Shown here piece after piece: positions 14,379-22,774 of a stretch of 37,623 bases of DNA. Position 1 is the first letter of the stretch. Each line of letters opens with the position of its first letter. Below the pieces are notes generated by a model. That model was not told the origin of the DNA. It saw only the letters and a program-made list of their open reading frames with translations, and made no database searches. Origin of the DNA: Stenotrophomonas maltophilia (GTDB lineage Bacteria > Pseudomonadota > Gammaproteobacteria > Xanthomonadales > Xanthomonadaceae); contig NZ_QFHO01000038.1 in NCBI RefSeq assembly GCF_004920835.1, positions 1 to 37,623 of the forward strand, in the 5' to 3' direction. Both the position numbers and the translations under genes were made by a program.

Positions 14379-16208
14379 TCAGCGCAGTCCGTCCACGTCC
14401 AGGATCAGGGCCATGCGACCATCGCCGATCAAGGTTGCACCGGCATAACCAGCCAGGCCACGCAGCGCCTTGGGCAAGGGTTTGATGACCACTTCCTCGC
14501 GCCCTCGCACCTGGTCCACGACCAGGCCGAACCGGGCTTCACCGGCCTGCAGCACGACGATGGTCAGCAGCGGCGAGGCGGCCGGCGTCACATCCAGCCA
14601 CTGGCGAAGATCGACCAGCGCCAGGGTATGCGAGCGGCGGTCGAGCACGGCACGTCCATCGAACCAGCCCAGCGAGGTGCGCGGGGCGTGCAGCACTTCC
14701 ATCACGCGTGCCAGCGGCAAGGCGTAGACGTCCTCGCCGGCCTGCACCAGCAGGGTCGGCAGGATCGCCAGGGTCAGCGGCACGCGGATCAGGAAGCGAC
14801 TGCCGCGGCCCAGTTCCGACTGGATCTGGATCTGGCCGCTCAGTTCGCGGATGCGCGACTGCACCACGTCCATGCCGACACCACGGCCGGAGATATCCGT
14901 GACCTGCTGCTTGGTCGAGAAGCCGGGCAGGAACACCAGGTGCAGGCATTCCTCGCTGCTCAGGCGGGCAGCGGCTTCCGGATCGATCAGGCCCTTCTCG
15001 CGTGCCTTCGCGCGCAGCTTTTCCGGATCGATGCCGGCGCCATCGTCCTGTACCTCGATGCTGACGTAGTCGCCTTCCTGCTGCGCCGACAGGCGCACGT
15101 GGCCCATCCGAGGCTTGCCCTGGGCTTCACGCAGCTCGGGCGTTTCCACGCCATGGTCGATGGCGTTGCGGACCAGATGCACCAGCGGGTCGGCCAGGGC
15201 TTCGACCAGGTTACGGTCGAGCTCGGTTTCGGCGCCGATCAGCTCAAGGTCCACTTCCTTCTTCAGCGAGCGGGCAACGTCGCGGGCGACCTTGGGGAAG
15301 CGCGAGAACACCTTGCCCACCGGCTGCATGCGGGTACGCATCACCGCCGACTGCAGGCGTGCGGTGGCGATGTCCAGCGTGGATACCGCACGGTCCAGCT
15401 CCTCGTCGCGCAGGCGCGCACGCAGGGTCTTCAAGCGATTGCGTGACAGCACCAGTTCGCCGATCAGGTTGACGATCGCATCCAGGCGCTTGGTATCCAC
15501 GCGCACGGTGTGCTCGGCTTCGGCCAGTGGCTTGGCGGGCGGCTTGGCCGCCGGTGCGGGTGCGGGTGCGGCTGGGCGTGGCGCGGGCGGTGCCGCCGGC
15601 ACCGCGGCGACCGGTTTGGTGCCGGGTGCGGCGCCACCGTGCAGCTGGTCGAGCAGGGCTTCGAACTCGTCTTCGCTGATCAGGCCGTCGTCGGCCTTCT
15701 TCGCCGGTGCGACCGCGGTCGGGGCATTGCCGCCGTGCAGCTGGTCGAGCAGGGCCTCGAACTCATCGTCGGTGATCAGGTCACTGCCACCGGTGGCGGG
15801 CGCAGCGGCGGCCGCCGGGGCGGTGGCGCCACCGTGTACATCGAACTGCGCGATCAGCTCGGGGGGCGCGTAGCCCGGTTCGGTACCCGAGGACACTGCA
15901 TCCAGCATCGACTGCAGGTAATCCAGCGATTGCTGGGCGGCATCGAAATGGTGGGCCTGCAGCACCGCCTGGCCGGCGCGCGCGGCGCCGAGGGCTTCTT
16001 CGGCGGCGTGGCACAGTTCAACCATGGCCGTCACGCCAAGGAAGCCGGCGCCACCCTTCAGCGTGTGGTAGCCGCGGAACACCGCATTGAGCTGGTCGCC
16101 GTCCTGGGGTGCCTGCTCCAGCGACACCAGCTGTTCGCCCAGGCGATCCAGGATTTCCTGCGCCTCGATGATGAAATCGGCAGTGATGTCGTCGGATACC
16201 GCGCTCAT
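14379..16208 (-). CDS. cheA: Chemotaxis histidine kinase CheA (flagellar operon copy)
   Basis: This 609-residue CheA has an Hpt domain at residues 1 to about 110, with His48 in GYHTLKGGAGFLG. The linker carries two copies of DEFEALLDQLHGG (about residues 143-190) in place of a globular P2. Dimerisation helices start at VRVDTKRLDAIVNLIGELVL. The ATPase motifs are HLVRNAIDHG, DDGAGID and GRGVGMDVV, and a C-terminal CheW-like domain follows. It sits in the fliA-cheY-cheZ-cheA order typical of the main motor-control system of polar flagellates. The ATG follows the cheZ stop by 2 bases. The duplicated linker motif probably corresponds to the LID region that binds ParP and ParC in Vibrio CheA. No cheB follows, unlike in Pseudomonas. 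Confidence 0.96.
   Translation of the reverse strand: MSAVSDDITADFIIEAQEILDRLGEQLVSLEQAPQDGDQLNAVFRGYHTLKGGAGFLGVTAMVELCHAAEEALGAARAGQAVLQAHHFDAAQQSLDYLQSMLDAVSSGTEPGYAPPELIAQFDVHGGATAPAAAAAPATGGSDLITDDEFEALLDQLHGGNAPTAVAPAKKADDGLISEDEFEALLDQLHGGAAPGTKPVAAVPAAPPAPRPAAPAPAPAAKPPAKPLAEAEHTVRVDTKRLDAIVNLIGELVLSRNRLKTLRARLRDEELDRAVSTLDIATARLQSAVMRTRMQPVGKVFSRFPKVARDVARSLKKEVDLELIGAETELDRNLVEALADPLVHLVRNAIDHGVETPELREAQGKPRMGHVRLSAQQEGDYVSIEVQDDGAGIDPEKLRAKAREKGLIDPEAAARLSSEECLHLVFLPGFSTKQQVTDISGRGVGMDVVQSRIRELSGQIQIQSELGRGSRFLIRVPLTLAILPTLLVQAGEDVYALPLARVMEVLHAPRTSLGWFDGRAVLDRRSHTLALVDLRQWLDVTPAASPLLTIVVLQAGEARFGLVVDQVRGREEVVIKPLPKALRGLAGYAGATLIGDGRMALILDVDGLR
15634..15781 (-). repeat. Duplicated DEFEALLDQLHGG coding motif in CheA
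   Basis: Two in-frame copies of LI-[TS]-[DE]-DEFEALLDQLHGG are separated by an Ala/Pro/Lys linker. The DNA of the two copies is also very similar (both contain GTGCAGCTGGTCGAGCAGGG). Each would form an amphipathic helix. Confidence 0.9.
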
Positions 16209-16210
16209 GC

Positions 16211-16816
16211 TTACAGCCCCAGATCCGACAACAGGTCGTCGGCGTCGTTCTGCGAGACCGCGTGGCGGTCCAGTCCCTTCAGTGCCGGCCCGGCCAGTTC
16301 CGGGTCGGAGCGATGCTGTTCCGGCGGCAGGCCGAGTGCGCCGAAGCCTTCGTGCACGCGGCGCACGATGCCGACCACGCGACGGATGATCTGCCCGGTC
16401 AGGTCCTGGTAGCTCTGGGTCAGAGCGATCTCGGTCAGGTTATGGCGGATGCGCTCGAGCTGCGCGTCCTGGCCAGGCTGCAGGCCTTCGGCGCGCAGCT
16501 GTTCGGTCAGGCTGCGGCATTCCTCGGCCAGGTCCAGGGTGCGGTGGGTGGCCTGTTCGGTCATCGCCACCACGTGGTCCAGGCGCGCGCAGGCGTCGTC
16601 CAGTTCGCCGGCTTCGTCAGGCACGGTCGGCAGCTCACCCAGCGCCTGTCCCAGCTCGCGGGCCAGCCGCGAAAGGCCGCTCATCATCGGCTGCGTGCGC
16701 AGTGCGACCAGCCCGTCGATGCGCTGCCGCCACGCGGCTTCGTCACCGGACTCGAGTGCGTCCAGGGCTTCCTGAAGGCGCAGGGCGAGGGCGTTCCTGT
16801 CGACCGTGGTATCCAT
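16211..16816 (-). CDS. cheZ: CheY-P phosphatase CheZ
   Basis: This 201-residue, mostly helical protein dephosphorylates CheY-P. The catalytic Asp and Gln lie in QDLTGQIIRRV, the equivalent of D143 and Q147 in E. coli CheZ. The C-terminal peptide NDADDLLSDLGL matches the CheY-binding helix at the end of E. coli CheZ. A long helical-hairpin region lies in between (VAMTEQATHRTLDLAEECR). The ATG shares one base with the cheY stop (TGATG), and the stop lies 2 bases before the cheA start. Its CheY partner is most likely the one encoded immediately upstream. Confidence 0.95.
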   Translation of the reverse strand: MDTTVDRNALALRLQEALDALESGDEAAWRQRIDGLVALRTQPMMSGLSRLARELGQALGELPTVPDEAGELDDACARLDHVVAMTEQATHRTLDLAEECRSLTEQLRAEGLQPGQDAQLERIRHNLTEIALTQSYQDLTGQIIRRVVGIVRRVHEGFGALGLPPEQHRSDPELAGPALKGLDRHAVSQNDADDLLSDLGL

Positions 16817-17208
16817 CAGGCGCTGGCCGCCAGGCGTTCGAAGATCTTGCCGAGCTTCTCTTCCAGGGTCTGCGCGGTGAACGGCTTGATGATGTAGCCG
16901 TTCACGCCGCTCTGGGCGGCTTCGATGATCTGCTCGCGCTTGGCTTCGGCCGTCACCATCAGCACCGGCAGTGTCTTCAGCTTGGCATCGGCGCGGATCG
17001 CCTTGAGCAGTTCGATGCCGGTCATCACCGGCATGTTCCAGTCGGTGACCACGAAATCGAACGGCTGGCTCTGCAGCAGCGACAGCGCGGCATGCCCGTC
17101 CTCGGCTTCGGCGGTATTGGTGAAGCCCAGATCGCCCAGCAGGTTCTTGACGATCCGACGCATGGTCGAGAAGTCGTCGACGATCAGGATGCGCATGTTC
17201 TTGTTCAA
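16816..17208 (-). CDS. cheY: Motor response regulator CheY
   Basis: This 130-residue receiver protein binds the switch protein FliM when phosphorylated. It has LIVDDFSTMRR, the phospho-acceptor Asp in VVTDWNMPVMTG, the Thr in MVTAEAKRE and GYIIKPFTAQTLEEKL. These are the classic motor-binding CheY signatures. The start is TTG at 17208: AAAGGA lies 7 bases upstream of the TTG but 19 bases from the next in-frame ATG at 17196. It sits between fliA and cheZ and is likely part of the flhB-to-cheA transcript. Of the two CheY proteins here, this is the better candidate for direct motor control. Confidence 0.96.
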   Translation of the reverse strand: MNKNMRILIVDDFSTMRRIVKNLLGDLGFTNTAEAEDGHAALSLLQSQPFDFVVTDWNMPVMTGIELLKAIRADAKLKTLPVLMVTAEAKREQIIEAAQSGVNGYIIKPFTAQTLEEKLGKIFERLAASA

Positions 17209-17265
17209 AGCAGAGTTCCTTTGTTGTTCAGTCCGGGCGGCCGGGGGCAGCCGCCTCGGGCATGT

Positions 17266-18009
17266 TCATTCTTCGAGGCCGGCGTCCGCCGCCTCGAAAA
17301 TCTTCAGTCGACCACGCAGGCGCAGCACTGCCTGGCCGTGGATCTGGCAGACCCGCGATTCACTTACGCCAAGCACCGCGCCGATCTCCTTCAGGTTCAG
17401 CTCCTGCTCGTAGTAGAGCGACAGCACCAGCTGCTCGCGCTCGGGCAGGTGGCCGATCGCCTTGCCCAGCTCGCGGCCGAACTCGCCGCGTTCCAGTACC
17501 TGCTGCGGGGTCGGGCCGCCCTGGGTGACGGTGTCCAGCTCGCCCTGGTCTTCGATGCGCGACTCCAGGCTCAGCACCTGGCCACGTGCGGCGTCTTCCA
17601 TCAACCGCAGGTATTCGGGCAGCGGCATTTCCATCGCCGCGGCCACTTCGGTGGCGCTGGCGGCGCGGCCGCTGCTCTGCTCCAGGCGGCGGATGGTGGC
17701 GGCGGCATCACGAGCGCGGCGGTGCACTGAGCGGGGCACCCAGTCGCCACGGCGGATCTCGTCGATCATCGAGCCGCGGATGCGGATCGACGCATAGGTC
17801 TCGAACGAGGCGCCCTGGTCGGCGTCGTAGCTGCGCGAGGCTTCGATCAGGCCCATCATGCCGGCCTGGATCAGGTCATCGACCTCGACGCTGGCGGGTA
17901 GGCGCGCAGCCAGATGGTGGGCGATGCGCCGCACCAGGTCCGAATGCTGGGCGATGACTTCGTTCGCCGCCGAGCGCTGCACTTCCCTGTACTGGGCTGC
18001 GCCTTTCAT
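17266..18009 (-). CDS. fliA: Flagellar sigma factor FliA (sigma28)
   Basis: FliA directs RNA polymerase to late flagellar and chemotaxis genes. The 247-residue protein has region 2 (HSDLVRRIAHHLAARLPASV, DDLIQAGMMGLIEASRSYD, FETYASIRIRGSMIDEIRRG), region 3, and region 4 with LPEREQLVLSLYYEQELNLK and GVSESRVCQIHGQAV. The ATG at 18009 overlaps the fleN stop by 4 bases (ATGA). The longer open frame upstream is fleN sequence read in another frame. Sigma28-like promoters elsewhere in this window are its expected targets. FlgM, its export-controlled inhibitor, is not encoded here. Confidence 0.97.
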   Translation of the reverse strand: MKGAAQYREVQRSAANEVIAQHSDLVRRIAHHLAARLPASVEVDDLIQAGMMGLIEASRSYDADQGASFETYASIRIRGSMIDEIRRGDWVPRSVHRRARDAAATIRRLEQSSGRAASATEVAAAMEMPLPEYLRLMEDAARGQVLSLESRIEDQGELDTVTQGGPTPQQVLERGEFGRELGKAIGHLPEREQLVLSLYYEQELNLKEIGAVLGVSESRVCQIHGQAVLRLRGRLKIFEAADAGLEE

Positions 18010-18893
18010 GCCGTCACCCCACGCTGCTTGAGGATGCGTTCGAGGAAGAATTCGACGCCGCCACGCGGTTCGGTCGGCGCCTGCCAGCGCGCGGTACGGC
18101 GCGCGATCTCGGTGATCGCCAGCGCGGCCGGGCTGGACGGATAGGCCTTCACCACCGGCTGCTGGCGCTGCACCGACAGGCGCAGCCAATCGTCCTGCGG
18201 AACGCAGCCGAGGTAGTTCAGCGAGACATCGGCGAGGAACTTCTCGCAGACACGGGTCAGCTTTTCGTACAGCACGCGGCCCTCGTTGGGGTCGCGCACC
18301 ATGTTGGCCACCACCTGGATGCGGTCCACGCCACGCTCGCGCGACAGCACCTTGATCAGTGCGTAGGCGTCGGTGATCGAGGCCGGCTCGTCACAGACCA
18401 CCACCACGGTGTCCTGTGCGGCCTGGCAGAAGGTCAGTACGCCATCGTTGATGCCGGCGGCGGTGTCCACCACCATGATGTCCAGCTCGCGTTCCAGCTC
18501 GGAGAACACGTTGACCAGGCCGACGTGCTCGGCCGGGGCCAGCTCGGCCATGTGGCGGCGGCCGGACGCGGCAGGGACCACCAGCACGCCGTTCGGGCCT
18601 TCGACGATGACGTCATCCAGCGAGCAGCGGCCGGCGACCAGATCGGCCAGGGTAAAGGTGGGGTTCAGTCCCAGGATCACGTCGATGTTGGCCAGGCCGA
18701 GGTCGGCGTCCAGCAGCAGCGTGCGCTTGCCCATGCCGGCCAGCGCCACGGCCAGGTTGGCGGACACATTCGTCTTGCCCACGCCGCCCTTGCCGCCAGT
18801 GACCGCAATGGTGCGCACAGGGCCGAGCGGCTCGCTGCGGGTGGCCGACAGCGGGAAGGTCTTGGTCAGCTTGGCGTACTCACGCGACGGCAT
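18006..18893 (-). CDS. fleN: Flagellar number regulator FleN (FlhG)
   Basis: This 295-residue MinD/ParA-type ATPase limits the number of polar flagella. In related bacteria it does so by restraining the sigma54 activator FleQ and working against FlhF. It has the deviant Walker A motif GGKGGVGKTNVSANLA, LLLDADLGLANIDVILG, and the Walker B stretch MVVDTAAGI. The start overlaps the end of flhF by 14 bases, and the stop overlaps the fliA ATG. fleQ itself is not in the window. Confidence 0.96.
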   Translation of the reverse strand: MPSREYAKLTKTFPLSATRSEPLGPVRTIAVTGGKGGVGKTNVSANLAVALAGMGKRTLLLDADLGLANIDVILGLNPTFTLADLVAGRCSLDDVIVEGPNGVLVVPAASGRRHMAELAPAEHVGLVNVFSELERELDIMVVDTAAGINDGVLTFCQAAQDTVVVVCDEPASITDAYALIKVLSRERGVDRIQVVANMVRDPNEGRVLYEKLTRVCEKFLADVSLNYLGCVPQDDWLRLSVQRQQPVVKAYPSSPAALAITEIARRTARWQAPTEPRGGVEFFLERILKQRGVTA

Positions 18894-20520
18894 GGTTCAA
18901 CTCCGGGTTGCAGGGCATATCGGCCGCGCGGCGCAAATCTTCAAGGCGAAGTACGAGATTGGCTGCACTGGCCCGGTGCAGGTCCTCCGGAACGTCCTGG
19001 CCGTCGGTCACCCAGGTGATCGGCAGGGCGTGGTCCACGGCCACCGACAGGGCGTTGCCGAAGCGGCCGGTTTCGTCCAGCTTGCTCAGCACCAGGCCCT
19101 GCAGGTTGGCCGCGCCGAAGCGGCGGACCACCTCGTCCATGTCGCCGAAGCTGGTGTTGGCTGGAAGCACCAGCAGGGTGCGGACCTGGCGGGCGGCACG
19201 CAGCCACTGCAGCTGGGCGGCCAGGGCACGGTCGCGCGGGCCCAGGCCGGCGGTGTCGATCAGCACCAGCTTGTAGTCCTTCAGGCGTTCCAGCAGCTGG
19301 TCCAGGTCGGTGCCGCTGTTGGCCTCATGCACCGCGATGCCGAGCTGGCGGCCGTAACCGTACAGCTGCTCGCGGGCACCGATGCGGGTGGTGTCGGTGG
19401 TGACCAGGGCGACATCGCGCGGGGCGTGCTTCTCGGCGAAGCGCGAGGCCAGCTTGGCGATGGTGGTGGTCTTGCCGGCGCCGGTCGGGCCGACGAGAGC
19501 GATCACGCCGCCTTCCTCCAGCGGGTCGACCGGGGCGATCGGCAGCTTGCGCGAGATCAGCCCGAGCATCAGGCCGCGGCCGCGGTGCGCATCGGTCTCC
19601 AGCGGGATCTGCATGGCCACGTCGCGGGCCAGGCCGGCGTCGAAGCCGTACTCGTCCATCAGGTCCAGTGCAGTGGCGCGCACCGGGCAGCCACGCAGGC
19701 GCTCGTCGGTGAAGCGGTTCATCTCGCGCTCGATCACCTGGCGCATGCCGGCCACTTCCTGGCGCAGCTGTCGGATCTCGGCATCGTCCTGGGCGACCAC
19801 GGTCAGCACCGGGGCTGGTGCAAGGGTCGGTTCCGGGGCGGTGTCGATGGTTGCGTCCGCCATCGACGGTTCGTCGGCGAAGGTCTGCGACTGCGCGTCG
19901 GCCACAACGCTGGCCGGCAGCGGCAGCGGCGGCGGCTGCACCGCCACGGCCGGGGCCGGGCTTTGCTGATGCTCGGCATGCGGCGGATCGATCTGGAAGC
20001 GCGCACGGTTGGCCGGGATGATCACGGCGGGTGCAGCGACAGCGTCGGCGACGGCGTCTGCGAACGGGCCGAAGGCCTGTTCCGCACGCGCCGGTTCGTT
20101 GACGGCAGCACGCGCCAGGGTTGCGGCGAAGCCGGTGCTGCCGCGGGTCGGCACGATCTCGTCGGCGCTGTCCAGGGTGCGGCCGGTGGCACCGACGGCG
20201 GCGCGGGCCAGCGCGGCAACGGCCGAGGTGGTCGCAGCCACCGGTTCCGGTGCCGGGGTGGCACTGCGGCGACGGGTCACTGCAGCGATCACCGCGTCGG
20301 CGGCATTGCGCGGCTTTGGTACCGGCGGCGGGGCGATGTCACGACGCGAGGCTTCCAGTGCACGCTGCACGGCGCTCTCGTCGTAGTTGGCGGCGGCAAC
20401 GATCTCGATGCCTTCCTCGATCCGGCGGTTGGACAGGATCACGGCGTCAGGACCATGTTCCTTGCGCACCAGGTTCATGGCCGAGCGCATGTCGGCGGCA
20501 ACGAATCGTTTGATTTTCAT
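18880..20520 (-). CDS. flhF: Polar flagellum-placement GTPase FlhF
   Basis: This 546-residue SRP-type GTPase marks the pole where the flagellum is built. The N-terminal B domain starts with MKIKRFVAADMRSAMNLVRK, followed by an unusually long Ala/Pro-rich linker of roughly 200 residues. Then come the helical N domain and the G domain, with the P-loop GPTGAGKTTTIAKL, DTAGLGPRD and LSKLDETGRFG. I chose the ATG at 20520, the usual family start. A GTG at 20586 would add 22 residues and has a plausible AAGGGGA upstream, so it cannot be fully excluded. The 145-base gap before it shows no promoter I recognise. Confidence 0.95.
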   Translation of the reverse strand: MKIKRFVAADMRSAMNLVRKEHGPDAVILSNRRIEEGIEIVAAANYDESAVQRALEASRRDIAPPPVPKPRNAADAVIAAVTRRRSATPAPEPVAATTSAVAALARAAVGATGRTLDSADEIVPTRGSTGFAATLARAAVNEPARAEQAFGPFADAVADAVAAPAVIIPANRARFQIDPPHAEHQQSPAPAVAVQPPPLPLPASVVADAQSQTFADEPSMADATIDTAPEPTLAPAPVLTVVAQDDAEIRQLRQEVAGMRQVIEREMNRFTDERLRGCPVRATALDLMDEYGFDAGLARDVAMQIPLETDAHRGRGLMLGLISRKLPIAPVDPLEEGGVIALVGPTGAGKTTTIAKLASRFAEKHAPRDVALVTTDTTRIGAREQLYGYGRQLGIAVHEANSGTDLDQLLERLKDYKLVLIDTAGLGPRDRALAAQLQWLRAARQVRTLLVLPANTSFGDMDEVVRRFGAANLQGLVLSKLDETGRFGNALSVAVDHALPITWVTDGQDVPEDLHRASAANLVLRLEDLRRAADMPCNPELNHAVA

Positions 20521-20665
20521 GCTGTGGTCACGGGACGAAGACGGCGGGGTGGCGGTCGGAGAACTCGGGTGGTCGGTGGTCTGCACGGTGCGGGTTCCCC
20601 TTGGTATCTGTCTGTTGCGTTGGTTCGAAAGTGGTGTCTGTTTTCTGGCGCATCGGAGGGCGGCG

Positions 20666-22774
20666 TCAGCTGATCGTTCCGACCAGCTTCAGGCGCTTGT
20701 CCTCCGGCACCTCGCTGTAGGCCAGGACCGACAGCGACGGAACGCTGTGGCGGACCAGGCGGGCCAGCGCGGCGCGCACCGGGCCGGGTACCAGCACGAC
20801 CGCGGGCTCGTTGCGGGCTTCCTGCTTGCTGACACATTCGGCCAGGCTCTGGTGCAGTCGCTCAGCGAGTCCGGGTTCCAGCGCGGCGCCGTTGCCCTGC
20901 GTGGACTCCTGCAAGACACGTTCCAATTGTGGGTTGAGCGTGAACACCGGCAGCTCGGCCGACATTCCGGCGATCTCCTGCACGATGAAGCGGCCCAGTG
21001 CGGTGCGCACGGCGGCAGTCAGCACGGCCGGGTCCTGGCTGCTGGGCGCGTGTTCGACCAGCGCTTCGGCGATCTTGCGCAGCTGGCGGATCGGAATGCG
21101 CTCGACCAGCAGGTTCTGCAGCACCCGTACCACCGCCGACAGCGGCAGTGCCTTCGGCGTCAGATCTTCGACGAGCTTGGGCGCACTCTTGGCCAGGTTG
21201 GCCAGCAGGTGCTGCACTTCTTCGTGGCCGAGCAGTTCCGGCGCGTGTTCGCGGATCAGGTGCGAGAGGTGGGTAGCGACCACGGTGGCCGGATCGACCA
21301 CGGTGTAGCCGAGCGTCTCGGCCTGGGCGCGCTGGTGCGGCTGGATCCAGGTCGCGTCCAGGCCGAAGGCGGGGTCCTTGCCGGCGATACCTTCCAGCGC
21401 ACCGAGCGCGCTGCCCGGGTCCAGTGCCAGCTCGCGGTCCGGATGGATCTCGGCGGTGGCCACCGGCACGCCGTGCACCAGCACGCGGTAGCCATTGGCC
21501 GGCAGTTCCAGGTTGTCGCGGATGTGCACCGACGGAATCAGGAAGCCGACATCCTGGGTCAGCTTGCGGCGCACGCCCTTGATCCGCGCCATCAGTTCGC
21601 CGCCCTGGTTGCTGTCCACCAGCGGGATCAGGCGGTAGCCGACCTCCAGGCCCAGCGGATCGACCGGGCGCAGCTCGTCCCAGCTCAGTTCGGCGGTGGG
21701 CGCGGGTGCGGCCGGACGGCCCAGCGCAGTGAGTGCGGCGGCGTCACTGTTGCCGGCGGAGGCATCGGCAGCCGGCAGCTTGCTCTTGCGGTACAGCTTC
21801 CATGCGATGAAACCCAGGATCGCGGCCAGCGTCAGGAAAGCGACGTTGGGCATGCCCGGCACCAGGCCGACCACACCGAGGATGCCGGCGGTGATCGCAA
21901 GCGCGCGGTACTGGCCGAACACCTGGCCGCTCATCGCCTGGGCCATGTCCTGCGAGCGCGAGGCACGGGTGACCAGCATCGCCACCGCACTGGAGACCAG
22001 CAGGGCCGGCAGCTGCGCCACCAGGCCGTCGCCGATGGACAGCAGGGTATAGGTGGCAGCGGCATCGCCGAAAGGCATGCCATGCTGCAGCACGCCCACG
22101 GCCAGGCCGCCCAGCATGTTGATGAACAGGATCAGGATGCCGGCGATGGCATCACCACGGATGAACTTGCTGGCACCGTCCATCGCACCGTAGAAGTCGG
22201 CTTCCTCGCGCACTTCCTCGCGGCGCAGCTTGGCTTCTTCACGCGTCAGCAAACCGGCGTTGAGGTCGGCGTCGATCGCCATCTGCTTGCCGGGCATGGC
22301 GTCGAGGATGAAACGCGCGGTCACTTCCGAGACGCGGCCGGCACCCTTGGTGATGACCACGAAGTTGATGATGGTCAGGATCGCGAACACCACGATGCCG
22401 ACTGCGTAGTTGCCACCGATCACGAACTCGCCGAAGGCGGCAATGACCTTGCCGGCCGCGTCGTGGCCGTTCTGGCCGTTGAGCAGGATCACGCGGGTGG
22501 AGGCCACGTTCAGGGCCAGCCGCAGCATGGTGGTGACCAGCAGCACGATCGGGAAGATGGTGAAGTCCAGCGGGCGCTTCACATAGACCACCGCCAGCAG
22601 CACCATCAGCGAGATGGCGATGTTGAAGGTGAACAGCGCATCGAGCACCGGTGCGGCCAGCGGCACCACGACCATGGCCAGCAGTGCCAGCACGATCAGT
22701 GGCGCGCCAAGGCCCTGGCGGATCATCTCCAGGGCGCGGCGGGTGTTGAAGCCGGGGGAGGGCTGGGCGCTCAC
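20666..22774 (-). CDS. flhA: Flagellar export gate protein FlhA
   Basis: FlhA is the large export-gate subunit. It forms a nonameric ring, takes up substrate-chaperone complexes and uses proton-motive force. The 702-residue protein has about eight N-terminal membrane helices. It carries the family signature in YVKRPLDFTIFPIVLLVTTM and LRLALNVASTRVIL, the loop DAMPGKQMAIDADLNAG, and a cytoplasmic domain from about residue 360. The start is a GTG overlapping the flhB stop (GTGA), so the two are translationally coupled. Length is normal for the family. Confidence 0.97.
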   Translation of the reverse strand: MSAQPSPGFNTRRALEMIRQGLGAPLIVLALLAMVVVPLAAPVLDALFTFNIAISLMVLLAVVYVKRPLDFTIFPIVLLVTTMLRLALNVASTRVILLNGQNGHDAAGKVIAAFGEFVIGGNYAVGIVVFAILTIINFVVITKGAGRVSEVTARFILDAMPGKQMAIDADLNAGLLTREEAKLRREEVREEADFYGAMDGASKFIRGDAIAGILILFINMLGGLAVGVLQHGMPFGDAAATYTLLSIGDGLVAQLPALLVSSAVAMLVTRASRSQDMAQAMSGQVFGQYRALAITAGILGVVGLVPGMPNVAFLTLAAILGFIAWKLYRKSKLPAADASAGNSDAAALTALGRPAAPAPTAELSWDELRPVDPLGLEVGYRLIPLVDSNQGGELMARIKGVRRKLTQDVGFLIPSVHIRDNLELPANGYRVLVHGVPVATAEIHPDRELALDPGSALGALEGIAGKDPAFGLDATWIQPHQRAQAETLGYTVVDPATVVATHLSHLIREHAPELLGHEEVQHLLANLAKSAPKLVEDLTPKALPLSAVVRVLQNLLVERIPIRQLRKIAEALVEHAPSSQDPAVLTAAVRTALGRFIVQEIAGMSAELPVFTLNPQLERVLQESTQGNGAALEPGLAERLHQSLAECVSKQEARNEPAVVLVPGPVRAALARLVRHSVPSLSVLAYSEVPEDKRLKLVGTIS

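Noticed and set aside
18010..18189. 60-residue upstream extension of FliA
   Set aside because: It is fleN sequence in another frame. The ATG at 18009 gives the normal sigma28 length and an ATGA overlap.
20521..20665. Promoter upstream of flhF
   Set aside because: I looked for sigma54 (GG-N10-GC with TTGC) and sigma28 boxes on the minus strand and found none that fit. flhF is probably transcribed from upstream of flhB.
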